Positions 36,370-45,487 are shown, counted from the first letter of the stretch. The stretch is DNA of 55,567 nt from CAWUIO01 sp963922455 (GCA_963922455.1 CAWUIO010000034.1:1-55567), one strand, 5' to 3'. Notes: generated from the letters alone by a model not told the origin. Numbers and translations: made by a program.

Positions 36370-36546
36370 ATGAAGTTCAAAAAGAAAAAGTTAAATATTA
36401 TTGATGAGCTGTCTCACATTGAGGTTGGCAAATCGGCATCTCCTACTAATCAAGAAAAATTGTCGGGAGAAGCGTCTGAAACAGACCAAGATTGGTTTGA
36501 TATTTTTCGTGATGCTCAGTCGGACAAAAAATCTAAACGCGTTTAA
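36370..36546 (+). CDS. Small hypothetical protein, 58 aa
   Basis: Starts at ATG with AAGGA seven bases upstream (ATAAGGATTATGAAG), beginning MKFKKKKLNIIDELSH. Basic N-terminus, acidic middle (EASETDQDWFDIFRDAQSD), charged end. A strong intrinsic terminator lies immediately after the stop, which supports expression as a unit. Alternative start at 36337 adds 11 residues. I do not recognise a family. Confidence 0.6.
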   Translation: MKFKKKKLNIIDELSHIEVGKSASPTNQEKLSGEASETDQDWFDIFRDAQSDKKSKRV

Positions 36547-36551
36547 TCTAC

Positions 36552-36582
36552 AATCCTGATCTAAGAATCAGGATTTTTTTTA
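36552..36582 (+). terminator. Intrinsic terminator after the 58-aa gene
   Basis: The 9-bp stem AATCCTGAT/ATCAGGATT with a 6-nt loop CTAAGA is followed by seven T residues. It starts 6 bp after the stop codon. Confidence 0.85.
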
Positions 36583-36946
36583 TTTTTACAGAAAGGCGTT
36601 CAGGATGCTTGAGAAACCGTTTCGGAGCGTGTGAGCAATCCTGTTTTGCTTAATTTTTTAGGCTATTCATTTCCCCCTTTTTTCTTGTTTTTCTCTTATG
36701 GCTGAGGGATAGAGCGGCCTGTTTGAGCCCGCCGTTGGCTGGTGGGTGAGCCGGCGAGTAGCGAAAGCCCGACCCCGGCGGCAAACAAACCTACCTACCG
36801 AAAGAAGCTTTCTGGCCGGGGGCAGCCCCAAATAGTAAATTTTTACGTTAGAAGGACAAAACAATTAACTAAATTGAGTTTGTTAAGGACGTCAATCCAG
36901 ATGAGCGTCCTACGCCTATTTTTTTGATTTTGGGCATAGTAATGAT
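36583..36946. other. Gene-free spacer holding element G
   Basis: Apart from repeat element G, it has a weaker hairpin AGGACG/CGTCCT (36886-36911) ending 7 bp before a T run (TATTTTTTTG), which could be a second terminator. No gene is supported. An open frame on the minus strand across the repeat is a read-through. Confidence 0.5.
36700..36829 (+). repeat. Structured ~130-bp interspersed element, copy G
   Basis: A 130-bp copy of the GGCTG/CAGCC subtype; inner helix CCCCGGC/GCCGGGG, middle helix CCCGCC/GGTGGG. It is co-oriented with both flanking genes; its CAGCCCC end is 117 bp upstream of the aminotransferase start codon. This and copy F are the two exceptions to the after-stop-codon placement. 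Confidence 0.88.
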
Positions 36947-38032
36947 ATGATTGAGTTTGAAAACCTGCATAAAACTAATAAAGCTTTTGCTGAGTCTTTT
37001 CAGCAAGTTTTTCAAGAGGTATTACAAGATGGCTGGTATATTTTAGGTAAACGATTAGAATTTTTTGAACAGGAATTTGCCGCCTACTGTGAGAGCCGGT
37101 TTTGTGTGGGGCTCAGTTCGGGCTTGAATGCTTTGAAATTGGCTTTGCGAAGTTATGACTTTCCAGCCGGTTCGGAGGTACTGGTATCGGCGCATACCTT
37201 CATAGCTACGATCATTGCCATATTGGAAAGTGATTTGAAGCCTATTTTGATAGAGCCAGACCCACAGCGCTATACGATGGATCCCCAAAAACTAGATGAG
37301 GCCATCAGCCCAAAGGCCGTAGCCATTATCCCGGTGCATATGTACGGAAAAATGTGCCCTATGCCAGCCATACAAAAGCTTGCCACCGCACACAATTTGA
37401 AGGTCATTGAAGATGCCTCACAAGCCCACGGAGCGCTATATCAGGGCAAAAAGGCCGGTAGCTGGGGAGATTTGGCGGCGTTTAGTTTTTATCCCACCAA
37501 AAACCTTGGAGCCTTGGGCGATGCCGGATGTGTTATGGGTGGCGATCTTGAGAAGGAGGCTTCGCTTAGAATGTTACGCAATTATGGGTCCCGAGAGAAA
37601 TACTACTACGAAATTGTAGGGGGAAATGAGCGCATGGATGAAGTTCAAGCGGCTTTTTTATCATGCAAACTCAAGCACCTCGATGCGATCAATGCTCACA
37701 AACGGAAATTGGCTTTTCTCTACCATACGCATTTGAAAGATGAATTTGGCAAGCCGCTCTGGGAAGAGGAGGCCTATGATGTATTTTATATTTATCCTAT
37801 TCGGCATCCTCAGCGAGACAGGATACGCGAATATTTATTTCAGCAGGGCATTCAAACCGGATTACATTATCCGATAGCCCCGGTTGACCAGAAAGCGTAT
37901 AAGGGCCTATTATCTGAGCAATCCACCCCAATCACCCAAAGCTTGCACCGAGAACTTTTGAGTTTGCCTATTTCTTATTCACATACAGAGTCTGACATTA
38001 TGCGGGTCATTGAGACGCTCAATGCATTTTAG
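36947..38032 (+). CDS. DegT/DnrJ/EryC1-family sugar aminotransferase
   Basis: 361 aa PLP-dependent enzyme. The PLP-Lys is in FYPTKNLGALGDAG, with VLVSAHTFIATI, EDASQAHGALY and the C-terminal YPIAPVDQKAYK (GLHYP motif) as in nucleotide-sugar aminotransferases that act on keto-sugars in LPS, capsule or antibiotic pathways. The immediate downstream glycosyltransferase (2 bp gap) supports a surface-polysaccharide role. Substrate unknown. A rather small polysaccharide unit: no epimerase or flippase follows. Confidence 0.9.
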   Translation: MIEFENLHKTNKAFAESFQQVFQEVLQDGWYILGKRLEFFEQEFAAYCESRFCVGLSSGLNALKLALRSYDFPAGSEVLVSAHTFIATIIAILESDLKPILIEPDPQRYTMDPQKLDEAISPKAVAIIPVHMYGKMCPMPAIQKLATAHNLKVIEDASQAHGALYQGKKAGSWGDLAAFSFYPTKNLGALGDAGCVMGGDLEKEASLRMLRNYGSREKYYYEIVGGNERMDEVQAAFLSCKLKHLDAINAHKRKLAFLYHTHLKDEFGKPLWEEEAYDVFYIYPIRHPQRDRIREYLFQQGIQTGLHYPIAPVDQKAYKGLLSEQSTPITQSLHRELLSLPISYSHTESDIMRVIETLNAF

Positions 38033-38034
38033 CT

Positions 38035-39051
38035 ATGGAATATCCCAAGATTAGTATCATTTGTCCGGTTTATCAAGGAGAACGCTACTTAGAGCAAAGC
38101 ATACGTTCGGTTTTAGAGCAAAATTATCCAAACCTTGAATATATAATTATTGATGGGGGAAGTCAGGACCGGACGGTGGAAATCATACAGGATTATGCCT
38201 CCCAACTGGCGTATTGGGTGAGTGAGCCCGACCACGGACAGAGCCACGCCATCAACAAAGGCCTCGTAAAGGCTAGCGGTGAGATTGTAAATTGGTTAAA
38301 CGCCGATGATTATTATGCGCCGAATTGCTTACACACGGTGGCCCGTTATTTCCAAGAAAAACCGATTTGGATGTATGGGGGAATTAGCCGCTTGATTGAT
38401 GCCGAGGGGAATTTTATTCGTTACTCTCCGGGGACGGATATTTACCCCAATAATCTGGCAAAAACTCTGGGTTGGGCCCGGATTGATCAACCCGAAACGT
38501 TTTTTCACAAAAAGGCGCTGGCCAAAATGGGTGCCCTGCGGGAAGATCTTCATTATATCATGGACCGGGACTGGTGGATCAAATATTTGCTTCATTTTGG
38601 CCTGGAGTCAAGCTACAGATCTCAGGACGTACTGGTGAATTTTCGTATTCACCCGGGTTCTAAAACCGGCTCGGAACTAGGGCAATTTAATCGGGAAAGA
38701 AATCTATATTTTCAAGGGATTGCCCAAGAGCTAGGCATTTCTTTGCACAAGGATTGGGAAAATGAAGCCATCCTGCCTACTGATGAGTTTGCTAAGTGGC
38801 CAGACCACCCAGAGCTGGGCATGGAAACGATACACTATTTTTTGTGGCAGCTGGCCGAAGAAGCCTATGCAAGGGGTGATTGGGATATTTGCCATTTTTG
38901 GCTAAAAAAAATAGATAAAAACCTTCTGGCAAAAGAAGATCAGGAAAAGGTTAGACGCTTGCAATTTAGGAACCAGTACCTACCCCAGGGAATGGTTCAA
39001 ACATTCCGAAAATGGAAAGCCTGGTGGCGGCCAAAAAGTCAAAGCAAGTGA
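38035..39051 (+). CDS. Glycosyltransferase family 2
   Basis: 338 aa. N-terminal GT-A fold ISIICPVYQGERYLEQSIRSVLEQ...YIIIDGGSQDRTVEI; metal-binding acidic motif NWLNADDYYAPN; Trp-rich acceptor region DRDWWIKYLL. The C-terminal ~100 residues form a family-specific helical tail. No membrane segment, so probably membrane-peripheral or cytosolic. It is coupled to the aminotransferase gene (ATG 2 bp after that stop), forming a polysaccharide-modifying pair. Confidence 0.9.
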   Translation: MEYPKISIICPVYQGERYLEQSIRSVLEQNYPNLEYIIIDGGSQDRTVEIIQDYASQLAYWVSEPDHGQSHAINKGLVKASGEIVNWLNADDYYAPNCLHTVARYFQEKPIWMYGGISRLIDAEGNFIRYSPGTDIYPNNLAKTLGWARIDQPETFFHKKALAKMGALREDLHYIMDRDWWIKYLLHFGLESSYRSQDVLVNFRIHPGSKTGSELGQFNRERNLYFQGIAQELGISLHKDWENEAILPTDEFAKWPDHPELGMETIHYFLWQLAEEAYARGDWDICHFWLKKIDKNLLAKEDQEKVRRLQFRNQYLPQGMVQTFRKWKAWWRPKSQSK

Positions 39052-39164
39052 GAAAGTTGTATTACTCGGAACTCTCCGTTTAAATTTAGGATTGGGAAAA
39101 AGGAGCCAAAAGCGTACATAGGTGAAATAGGATTCTAAAAATATTACTACCTTTATTTTTAGTT

Positions 39165-39326
39165 ATGCTTGAAGGCTTATTACTCCTGATTTATGGCCTT
39201 TATTTTTTGGGGCTTGGCTTTTTCAAGAGTTTAGCGCTTTTGATAAATACCTTTTTATATGATCCTTTCTACTATATCTCTTCGCGATACTGGTTCTTTT
39301 TCACAATTACTTTTAGACTACCTTGA
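39165..39326 (+). CDS. Candidate small hydrophobic ORF, 53 aa
   Basis: Encodes MLEGLLLLIYGLYFLGLG then an aromatic-rich end. It would overlap the first 68 bp of bshC in another frame. Position in a T-rich leader makes chance occurrence likely. Listed only as a possibility. Confidence 0.15.
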   Translation: MLEGLLLLIYGLYFLGLGFFKSLALLINTFLYDPFYYISSRYWFFFTITFRLP

Positions 39327-40833
39327 TCGTAGCCCTGAATTGGGTCATTTGTATAATCACTTCCCGGACAAGGAAGGTTTTGCTCGTCAAATACAAGAAA
39401 AAGTGGATCAAAGGGATGAGCCTGAGGATCAAGCAAAACGACAAATACTGGTAGATGCTTTAAGCCAGCAATATTCGGAGATTCCAAATCCTCCAATAGA
39501 AGCCATCGAGCACTTGGCTAAGCCGAGCACTTTTACGATTACTACCGGACACCAGCTTAATTTAGCTACGGGCCCCTTGTATTTTATGTACAAGATAATA
39601 CATACCCTCACTTGCTGTCGCGAACTGCAAGAGCAGTTTCCCGAGTATCATTTTCAGCCTATCTATTGGATGGCCAGTGAAGATCATGATTTTGAAGAGA
39701 TTCAATATTTTAGGCTATTCGGGAAAAAATATACCTGGGAGTCGGACCAAACGGGGGCGGTTGGGCGATTTGATACCACAGGCTTAGAGGAACTGTTTAA
39801 GAATATCCCTGAGTTTCCTGAATTTATGCGGGATGCCTATTTGGAAGGACCTACTCTGGCGCATGCAACCCGTAAAATAGTACATCATTTATTTGGAGAC
39901 TTCAATCTCCTCTGCTTGGATGCCGATGATGCTTCTTTAAAAGCCCTGTTTAAGCCGGTTATCTCACAAGATGTATTGGCGGCTGGGGAACTCCAAAAGT
40001 TGGTAGAATCCCGTACATCCGCTTTAGAAGGCTTGGGCTATTCTGGGCAAATCTACCCAAGAGAAATAAATTTTTTCTATTTGGAGGCTGGCAAAAGGAA
40101 CCGCATCATACAAGAAGGAGCTAATTATAGCTTAAAAGGGGGCTCCCAATCTTGGAGCCGCGCGGAGATGGAGGCATTGATAGAGTCACACCCTGAACGA
40201 TTTAGTCCTAATGTGGTGCTTCGTCCGGTATATCAGGAAATCATCTTGCCCAACCTGGCTTACATAGGAGGGCCCAGTGAAGTGGCGTATTGGTTTCAGT
40301 TAGGCAGTGTATTTGAAAAGTTGGGGCTGTCATTTCCAATCTTGATGCCCAGGCATTTTGTTCTCTTTATTCCTGCTCACGTAGAAAAGCGTATTCGAAA
40401 GCTAAAGCTGCAAGAGACGGAACTCTTCTTAGACAAACATAGTTTGAAAAAGCAATTTATAGCTCGTCAAGCGGGTGAAGAAATTGAACTCGGGGGAGAG
40501 ATAGCAGATTTGGCCAACTTGTTTGAGCGCTTAAAGGATAAAGCAAAAAGTGTGGACCCAACTTTGGAGGGTTTTGTAGGTTCTGAACACAATAAATCCC
40601 TCAAATCCTTACAAAACATTGAAAAGCGGATTAAAAAAGTTCTTGAAAATCGTCAAAAGACTGAGATTGACCAGCTTTTTAACGTAAAAGATAAGCTCTT
40701 TCCTGAGGACAGCTTACAAGAACGCTATGATAACTTTCTAAACATATATTTGAATTATCCTGAATATATTCCCGATTTAATTCATAATTTGAAGGCCTTT
40801 GATTTCGTTATGCATATCGTGAAGCAAGGCTAA
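39259..40833 (+). CDS. bshC: Bacillithiol biosynthesis cysteine-adding enzyme BshC
   Basis: 524 aa, usual length for BshC, which couples cysteine to GlcN-malate in the last step of bacillithiol synthesis. Features: TITTGHQLNLATGPLYFMYKI near residue 95, YWMASEDHDFEEI, FDLDxx-type segment NLLCLDADDASL, NLAYIGGPSEVAYWFQLG, and a C-terminal coiled-coil (LQNIEKRIKKVLENRQ). The start fits the family N-terminus MILSTISLRDTGSFS. No other bsh genes are in the window. Bacillithiol use is widespread in Bacteroidota and Firmicutes. Confidence 0.93.
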   Translation: MILSTISLRDTGSFSQLLLDYLDRSPELGHLYNHFPDKEGFARQIQEKVDQRDEPEDQAKRQILVDALSQQYSEIPNPPIEAIEHLAKPSTFTITTGHQLNLATGPLYFMYKIIHTLTCCRELQEQFPEYHFQPIYWMASEDHDFEEIQYFRLFGKKYTWESDQTGAVGRFDTTGLEELFKNIPEFPEFMRDAYLEGPTLAHATRKIVHHLFGDFNLLCLDADDASLKALFKPVISQDVLAAGELQKLVESRTSALEGLGYSGQIYPREINFFYLEAGKRNRIIQEGANYSLKGGSQSWSRAEMEALIESHPERFSPNVVLRPVYQEIILPNLAYIGGPSEVAYWFQLGSVFEKLGLSFPILMPRHFVLFIPAHVEKRIRKLKLQETELFLDKHSLKKQFIARQAGEEIELGGEIADLANLFERLKDKAKSVDPTLEGFVGSEHNKSLKSLQNIEKRIKKVLENRQKTEIDQLFNVKDKLFPEDSLQERYDNFLNIYLNYPEYIPDLIHNLKAFDFVMHIVKQG

Positions 40834-40843
40834 GTGGCAAACT

Positions 40844-40873
40844 TTTAGATAAATGTTGCGTAAGTTATCTTTG
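40844..40873 (+). promoter_or_regulatory. Candidate promoter, TAnnTTTG type
   Basis: TATCTTTG at 40866-40873 with TTTA ~18 bp upstream (40844-40847). It would transcribe toward the small exported protein gene at 41165 or a short frame at 40898. Confidence 0.4.
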
Positions 40874-40897
40874 CATTGTAATTATAAAATATTAGGC

Positions 40898-41014
40898 GTG
40901 ACTATTTTGGATACGTTTCGTCTTATTTTCCGGATGGGTAAGAAAAAGGAAGATTGGCTTGAGGGCTTAGGGAAAGTGCAAGGTTTTTGTGGCAATGTAG
41001 TTGTGTGGCAATAA
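40898..41014 (+). CDS. Candidate 38-aa ORF with GTG start
   Basis: Reads VTILDTFRLIFRMGKKKEDW... to a TAA stop, 24 bp beyond a promoter-like TATCTTTG. Nothing else supports it; the length is near chance expectation. Confidence 0.15.
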   Translation: MTILDTFRLIFRMGKKKEDWLEGLGKVQGFCGNVVVWQ

Positions 41015-41016
41015 GT

Positions 41017-41051
41017 TTTGTAGCTTTTTTGAGCATAACTTTATAGCTTTG
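41017..41051 (+). promoter_or_regulatory. Candidate promoter of the 147-aa exported protein
   Basis: TTTG at 41017-41020 and TAGCTTTG at 41044-41051 are separated by 23 bp, matching the Bacteroidota -33/-7 consensus (TTTG, TAnnTTTG). It is ~110 bp upstream of the start codon. Confidence 0.45.
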
Positions 41052-41164
41052 CGAATACATGGGGATTGATCTTGCCCCTTGATAATCAAAGCATTCAAAT
41101 AAACCAAGGAATCTTAGTTGGAAATAATTTACTTTAGTAGACCCAATTTATAAAAACAATAACT

Positions 41165-41608
41165 ATGATGGTTTTAAACTTAATACTGGCTTTTTTTCTG
41201 TACTTTACTCCAAGTTCGGTCAGTGAAATGCCGGTAGACGTCAATTCGTGTGACGCGAAACCGTACAAAGACAAGTGTGTTAAAAACTTACCGTTTTCAT
41301 ATACTTTCTTGAAGAGCTACTCTATTGATGGAAAAAACGGTAGTAAGAAGTCTGTAGAGTATTCTTACATATTTAGTAAAAACACCAACTATTTGGTGAT
41401 GCTGGCTAATAGTAATGCCCAAACGAAGGGTTTGAAAGTCACTTTGTATGATTCAAATCGTCGAGAATTGGCCACTAGCTACCAAAATGGTAAATATTAT
41501 CCGGCGATGGGTTATACTTGCCGGGCAACGGGGATCTATTTTCTTCGCTTTACTTTTGAAAATACCAACGATTATTGTGCGGGTGCTGTATTGGCATTTA
41601 AGCGATAA
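41165..41608 (+). CDS. Hypothetical exported protein, 147 aa
   Basis: Signal-peptide-like start MMVLNLILAFFLYFTPSSVS. The mature part has four cysteines (in NSCDAK, DKCVK, YTCRA and DYCAG) that could form disulphides, and beta-rich segments (SYIFSKNTNYLVMLA, KGLKVTLYDSNRRELA, GIYFLRFTF) resembling a jelly-roll or PPC-like domain. Probably secreted or periplasmic. I do not recognise a family. A bidirectional terminator follows. Confidence 0.65.
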   Translation: MMVLNLILAFFLYFTPSSVSEMPVDVNSCDAKPYKDKCVKNLPFSYTFLKSYSIDGKNGSKKSVEYSYIFSKNTNYLVMLANSNAQTKGLKVTLYDSNRRELATSYQNGKYYPAMGYTCRATGIYFLRFTFENTNDYCAGAVLAFKR

Positions 41609-41629
41609 TACTTGATCATACTTGCATTA

Positions 41630-41665
41630 AAAAAATCCTTTCCGGTAAACCGGAAAGGATTTTTT
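41630..41665. terminator. Bidirectional intrinsic terminator
   Basis: A perfect inverted repeat of 17 bp per arm (left arm ending TCCTTTCCGGT, right arm starting ACCGGAAAGGA) with A6/T6 outer ends provides T runs on both strands. It lies between the exported-protein gene and the convergent rlmN, touching the rlmN stop codon. Confidence 0.9.
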
Positions 41666-42725
41666 AATGCTTTTTTTCTTTAATAGCCAATTGGCCGCAG
41701 GCGGCATCAATATCTTTTCCTCGACTACGCCTTACTTTGACAATCACTCCCCTTTCTTCTAGATAATCTCTAAACTGATCTAAGCGATCTTCGGAGGTAT
41801 TAATAAAATTAGCCTCTTGAATGGGATTGTACTCAATGATATTGACTTTACTCGGGAGATGACGGGTAAAGCGATACAATTCCTCCGCATCTTCTACACG
41901 GTCATTAAAGTCCCGAAAGACAATGTATTCGTAGGTCACGCGGTTTTTGGTACGGCTATAATAATATTTGAGGGCTTCGGCTAAGGTTTTAAGACGATTC
42001 GTCTCGTTTATGGGCATAATTTCATTGCGTTTCTCATCATTGGCAGCATGTAGGGAGAGGGCCAAATTAAAGCGGACCTGATCATCACCCAACTTACGAA
42101 TCATTTTGGCCACACCAGCGGTCGATACCGTTATTCTTTGTGCTCCTATATGCAAGCCTTGAGGGGAGGTAATTCGCTCAACTCCTTGAAGTACTTGTGC
42201 ATAGTTGAGTAAAGGCTCGCCCATACCCATAAATACGATATTACTTATAGGGCGGTCAAAGTACTTATAGGCTTCCTCTTGAATAAGGCATACTTGATCG
42301 AATATTTCGGCCGCATCTAAATTACGGTGTCGGGGCATATAGCCTGTTGCACAAAATTTACAAGCCAATGAACATCCTACTTGAGAGGATATACAAGCCG
42401 TAATACGGTCTTCGGTGGGTATGAGCACTCCCTCGATCAAATGCCCATCAAAGAGGCGAAAAGTCATCTTGAGCGTTTGGTCATTACTCTTTTGAAGGGT
42501 ATCCTTCTTTATTTTGCGAATTTCGTAGTGTGTTTCCAGAAGCTCCCGCGTAGCCAAGGAAATATTACTCATTTCTTCAAAACTACCCACGGCTTTTTTC
42601 CAGAGCCATTCTTGAATTTGCTTGGCCCGGAATGCTTTTTCTCCGTGAGATACTAGAAATTCTTGTACAGATTCGGGACTAGCCTTTCGAATATCCATTT
42701 TGGAGGATATAGATGCCGATTTCAT
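41664..42725 (-). CDS. rlmN: 23S rRNA (adenine(2503)-C2)-methyltransferase RlmN
   Basis: 353 aa from the chosen ATG. Radical-SAM cluster motif CSLACKFCATGY (CxxxCxxC), VFMGMGEPLLNY, RITVSTAGV, NLALSLHAAND and the second catalytic Cys in IDAACGQL near the C-terminus. It methylates C2 of A2503 in 23S rRNA and also tRNA A37, using two SAM. A longer version starting at 42773 overlaps aroK; a shorter start (MDIRKASPES, 42698) is also plausible. Last gene of the divIVA-folB-chaN-aroK-rlmN run. Confidence 0.95.
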   Translation of the reverse strand: MKSASISSKMDIRKASPESVQEFLVSHGEKAFRAKQIQEWLWKKAVGSFEEMSNISLATRELLETHYEIRKIKKDTLQKSNDQTLKMTFRLFDGHLIEGVLIPTEDRITACISSQVGCSLACKFCATGYMPRHRNLDAAEIFDQVCLIQEEAYKYFDRPISNIVFMGMGEPLLNYAQVLQGVERITSPQGLHIGAQRITVSTAGVAKMIRKLGDDQVRFNLALSLHAANDEKRNEIMPINETNRLKTLAEALKYYYSRTKNRVTYEYIVFRDFNDRVEDAEELYRFTRHLPSKVNIIEYNPIQEANFINTSEDRLDQFRDYLEERGVIVKVRRSRGKDIDAACGQLAIKEKKH

Positions 42726-42754
42726 ACGATGTAAAATGATTAATCCTTGCTTAT

Positions 42755-43222
42755 TTATACATTCATCTTCCAATGAATGCGCGCTTGTTGGTAGTACAAT
42801 TTTCTATCATGCAAAGTTCGGGATAGGCGTACATGTAATGCCTCTTGGCTTTCCGCTTTATACAAAGGCCTTTCGGTTTGCTCAGGGTCATACAGGCGGT
42901 TTACCAACTCATCAAGAGGTACCTCTAAGTAAACACTAAGGCTTTTTTGTAATATCTGCTGCATATTATCAAAAAAGCAAGGGGTTCCTCCCCCACATGC
43001 CAATACAAGCGGGGATTTATGCAGGGCTTTTTGCAGGGCTTTTTGTTCCAGTTGACGAAAGTGGGTTTCTCCGTGCTCTTTAAAAATCTGGGGGATGGTT
43101 TTTCCAGACAGGTCACAGATAAAATCGTCCAAATCCAAGAAGGGGTAGTTGAGTTTTTCACTAAGTCTTTTTCCCCAAGTAGATTTACCGGCACCGGGCA
43201 TCCCAACTAAGACAATTCGCAT
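42755..43222 (-). CDS. aroK: Shikimate kinase
   Basis: 155 aa. The P-loop is GMPGAGKSTWGKRL, then DLDDFICDLSGKTIPQIFKEHGETHFRQLE (shikimate-binding Asp and Arg) and ACGGGTPCFFDN (GGG motif). It phosphorylates shikimate in the aromatic amino acid pathway. The last 19 bp overlap the longest rlmN frame; the upstream ChaN-like gene is separated by 3 bp. Confidence 0.95.
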   Translation of the reverse strand: MRIVLVGMPGAGKSTWGKRLSEKLNYPFLDLDDFICDLSGKTIPQIFKEHGETHFRQLEQKALQKALHKSPLVLACGGGTPCFFDNMQQILQKSLSVYLEVPLDELVNRLYDPEQTERPLYKAESQEALHVRLSRTLHDRKLYYQQARIHWKMNV

Positions 43223-43225
43223 GAC

Positions 43226-44125
43226 TTAATACGTTTTGGTCATAGTCTCTGGAATCGCTATGATAAAGTCTGCCCGGTTTTGGTAGTCTTGGGCAAGTGC
43301 ATCAAGCTTTTTTTGCTCCACACAACTGAGGGTGACGATTTTAAGTGATGGATTCTTTTTCTTTAAATACCAATAAATACTCTCAAAATTGTCCGAATGG
43401 TAACTTCCATTGAAGTGAAGTACAAGTTTACCGGGCGAAAAACTTTCTAAAATGAAATGGGCCATGGTAGCATCCTTTACAGCTTGGGCGTAGGCAAAGT
43501 TTTTTGCTTTTGAAGCCATGCCCTCGTGGCCCGAAACATCTCCCATCATTTTTAACATGTTGGCATAAGCTGGCAATTCCAGGTCAACGGTGATGGGAAG
43601 GGGAGCAATCCATTGACGGGCTTCCTCGCTTAAGGTTTCTAAGGACTCCAAACCTTCTCGGGATACTAAGCTAGCATAACGGCGGGGGATATTGCTCGCT
43701 ATGAAAGGTAGGGTATGCTTCTCTGCTAGATCGAGTAAAGGTTTATAATCGGTATCAAAGTTATTCCAAAGCTTAGATTCTTTTTCAAAATGCTGATAGA
43801 GAATTTTCCCTTGAAGATATTCGTTGATCACTATCTGGTCATCGGCTTCCATCATTTCGGCGGCAAGCACGAGGTTTTTCCCCTTTTTAGTCCATAGGTC
43901 TTCGGCCAATTCCCTTTGAAGCCAGTGACAGATAGGGTTATTATGGAGTTCCCCAAATAAAACTACATCTGCTTGCAGGGCAGCTTCCATAACCCCCTGG
44001 TATGTAATGGGGTCTCCATCCTTGGTAAAAAGGCGGTAAGCTGGTTTTTGGGGCATAATCCAACAAGCTAGGAACAGAACTAATAAAAGTCCCTTTAATA
44101 TTCTGAAATGGGGCAAATGTAGCAT
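43226..44125 (-). CDS. ChaN-family lipoprotein
   Basis: 299 aa. N-terminal hydrophobic stretch LLLVLFLACWIM contains a lipobox-like LFLAC. ChaN-family motifs: DVVLFGELHNNPICHWLQREL, AAEMMEADDQIVINEYL, HFNGSYHSDNFESIYWYL. ChaN relatives bind haem or iron in the periplasm; the role here is unproven. Its start codon overlaps the folB stop by one base (TAATG), so translation is probably coupled. Confidence 0.82.
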   Translation of the reverse strand: MLHLPHFRILKGLLLVLFLACWIMPQKPAYRLFTKDGDPITYQGVMEAALQADVVLFGELHNNPICHWLQRELAEDLWTKKGKNLVLAAEMMEADDQIVINEYLQGKILYQHFEKESKLWNNFDTDYKPLLDLAEKHTLPFIASNIPRRYASLVSREGLESLETLSEEARQWIAPLPITVDLELPAYANMLKMMGDVSGHEGMASKAKNFAYAQAVKDATMAHFILESFSPGKLVLHFNGSYHSDNFESIYWYLKKKNPSLKIVTLSCVEQKKLDALAQDYQNRADFIIAIPETMTKTY

Positions 44126-44523
44126 TATCCTCGTAAAGTTACAGTAGCTCTATGGCAGACCCCTCCGACGGGAGGATTAAATTTGGAAACAGTGACCAAG
44201 ATGCTATCAATTTGCGTAAAGTGCAAACGGATTTCTTTGATAATGCGTAGCGCGATATTCTCTAATAATTTAGAGGGCTGTTTCATTTGGTCGGCTACTA
44301 TTTTGTAAAGGGCTTCGTAGTTTAAGGTATCTCCTAATTTGTCAAAATGGGCGGCTTTTTGCAAATCGAGAAATACCTGAATATCTACTTGAAATTTATT
44401 ACCAATTTTTCGTTCTTCTTTGTAATAGCCATGGTAAGCAAAAAACTCAAGGCCTTCCAGGCTTATACTATCCAGAACAATGTCTTCTTCAACATTAATC
44501 GGCTTGGGTGGTTTTGACATCAT
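44125..44523 (-). CDS. folB: Dihydroneopterin aldolase
   Basis: 132 aa from ATG-ATG. Motifs SISLEGLEFFAYHGYYKEERKIG (pterin binding), TLNYEALYKIV, LLENIALRIIKEI and VTVSKFNPPVGG. It cleaves dihydroneopterin to hydroxymethyl-dihydropterin in folate synthesis. The start overlaps the end of divIVA by 29 bp. Longer start at 44553 adds ten residues of no conservation. Confidence 0.93.
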   Translation of the reverse strand: MMSKPPKPINVEEDIVLDSISLEGLEFFAYHGYYKEERKIGNKFQVDIQVFLDLQKAAHFDKLGDTLNYEALYKIVADQMKQPSKLLENIALRIIKEIRLHFTQIDSILVTVSKFNPPVGGVCHRATVTLRG

Positions 44524-45241
44524 CAAAAAATGAATTTGCCTCCTCGTTGGCATTGCCCTTAGGTTCTTGCACCTGTTGGGGTTTGCTTACTGGGGCATTA
44601 GAATTATTTTGGGAAGTTTGTTGCTCAATTGCTTCCTGTTGGTCAATAAATTCGTGCTTTTCTTCTAGTCTATCTTGCGCTTCTTTTATCTTCATTTGGA
44701 AGAAAGAACTAGGTTCTAGGCTATTAAATTTATCTACTTTCTCGAGGAAGCCTTTGGCAAAGCTTTGCAAATCTAATAGAAAACTATCTTTTTGCCGATT
44801 CATTTCAAAATATGTGAGCTCTTGTTTTTTCAACTCATTCAAGGCATCTTGTAAAGCACCCCGTGAGCGGGCATGCGCCTTCTGTACAATGGTTTTGGCT
44901 TGGCCCCGGGCATCCTGAATAATTACATCGGCTTTTAATTGCGCTTCTCTGACCTTTAATTCGGCCGTTTTTCGGGCTTGATCTACGATATTGGCGCTGG
45001 TGTCTTCGGCCGTACGGAGGGTACGATACAGGGAACCTTCCACCTCTTTTAGCTTTTCATTTTCTTTTTCTAGGAGTTGGGCTCTAATTTGTAATTCTTT
45101 ATTTTCATCTAGTTTTTTCTCCCATTCCTGCGAGATCAACTCTAAAAAAGCGTGTACTTCTTCCCGATCATAGCCTTTTCCAAAGGAGCGGGTGGTAAAA
45201 TTCCTTTGCTTGATTTCCAGTGGTGTTATTTTCATGTCCAA
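44495..45241 (-). CDS. DivIVA-domain coiled-coil protein
   Basis: 248 aa. The N-terminus MDMKITPLEIKQRNFTTRSFGKGYDREEVHAFLELI is the DivIVA/GpsB lipid-binding module, followed by a long coiled coil (~40-170) and a Gln/Asn-rich tail (~200-248). DivIVA proteins mark curved membranes and recruit division or growth factors in Gram-positive bacteria; members occur in Bacteroidota with unclear roles. First gene of a five-gene minus-strand run with folB, chaN-like, aroK and rlmN. Confidence 0.9.
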   Translation of the reverse strand: MDMKITPLEIKQRNFTTRSFGKGYDREEVHAFLELISQEWEKKLDENKELQIRAQLLEKENEKLKEVEGSLYRTLRTAEDTSANIVDQARKTAELKVREAQLKADVIIQDARGQAKTIVQKAHARSRGALQDALNELKKQELTYFEMNRQKDSFLLDLQSFAKGFLEKVDKFNSLEPSSFFQMKIKEAQDRLEEKHEFIDQQEAIEQQTSQNNSNAPVSKPQQVQEPKGNANEEANSFFDDVKTTQAD

Positions 45242-45487
45242 AAGGGATTAAATGAGCAATTAATACCGGTTTTTTTCGGATATAATCTCTAAATATACGA
45301 TTTATTTACAAAAGGGCTTGTTTCCTACGCAAAAGATTAGCTGTCAGCTGTATATTTTAAAAGTAACTTGCTTTTTTTGGAGAGTAATCTTCTTCCCAAT
45401 TTACTTATTTACGTAATCATACCTGAAACCAGGCCTCCCCAATAAAAATAAATAGGAGTCATTTTTTAATTTTAATTATATTGCTGG

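Larger units (their letters stand above)
40834..41164. other. 331-bp spacer with two promoter-like sites
   Basis: Contains two matches to the Bacteroidota -7 consensus TAnnTTTG (40866-40873 and 41044-41051), annotated separately. It also contains a 38-codon frame of doubtful status. No repeat element is present. Confidence 0.5.

Noticed and set aside
36667..36864. 65-aa minus-strand open frame over element G
   Set aside because: Same repeat-derived translation; not conserved in frame or length between copies.
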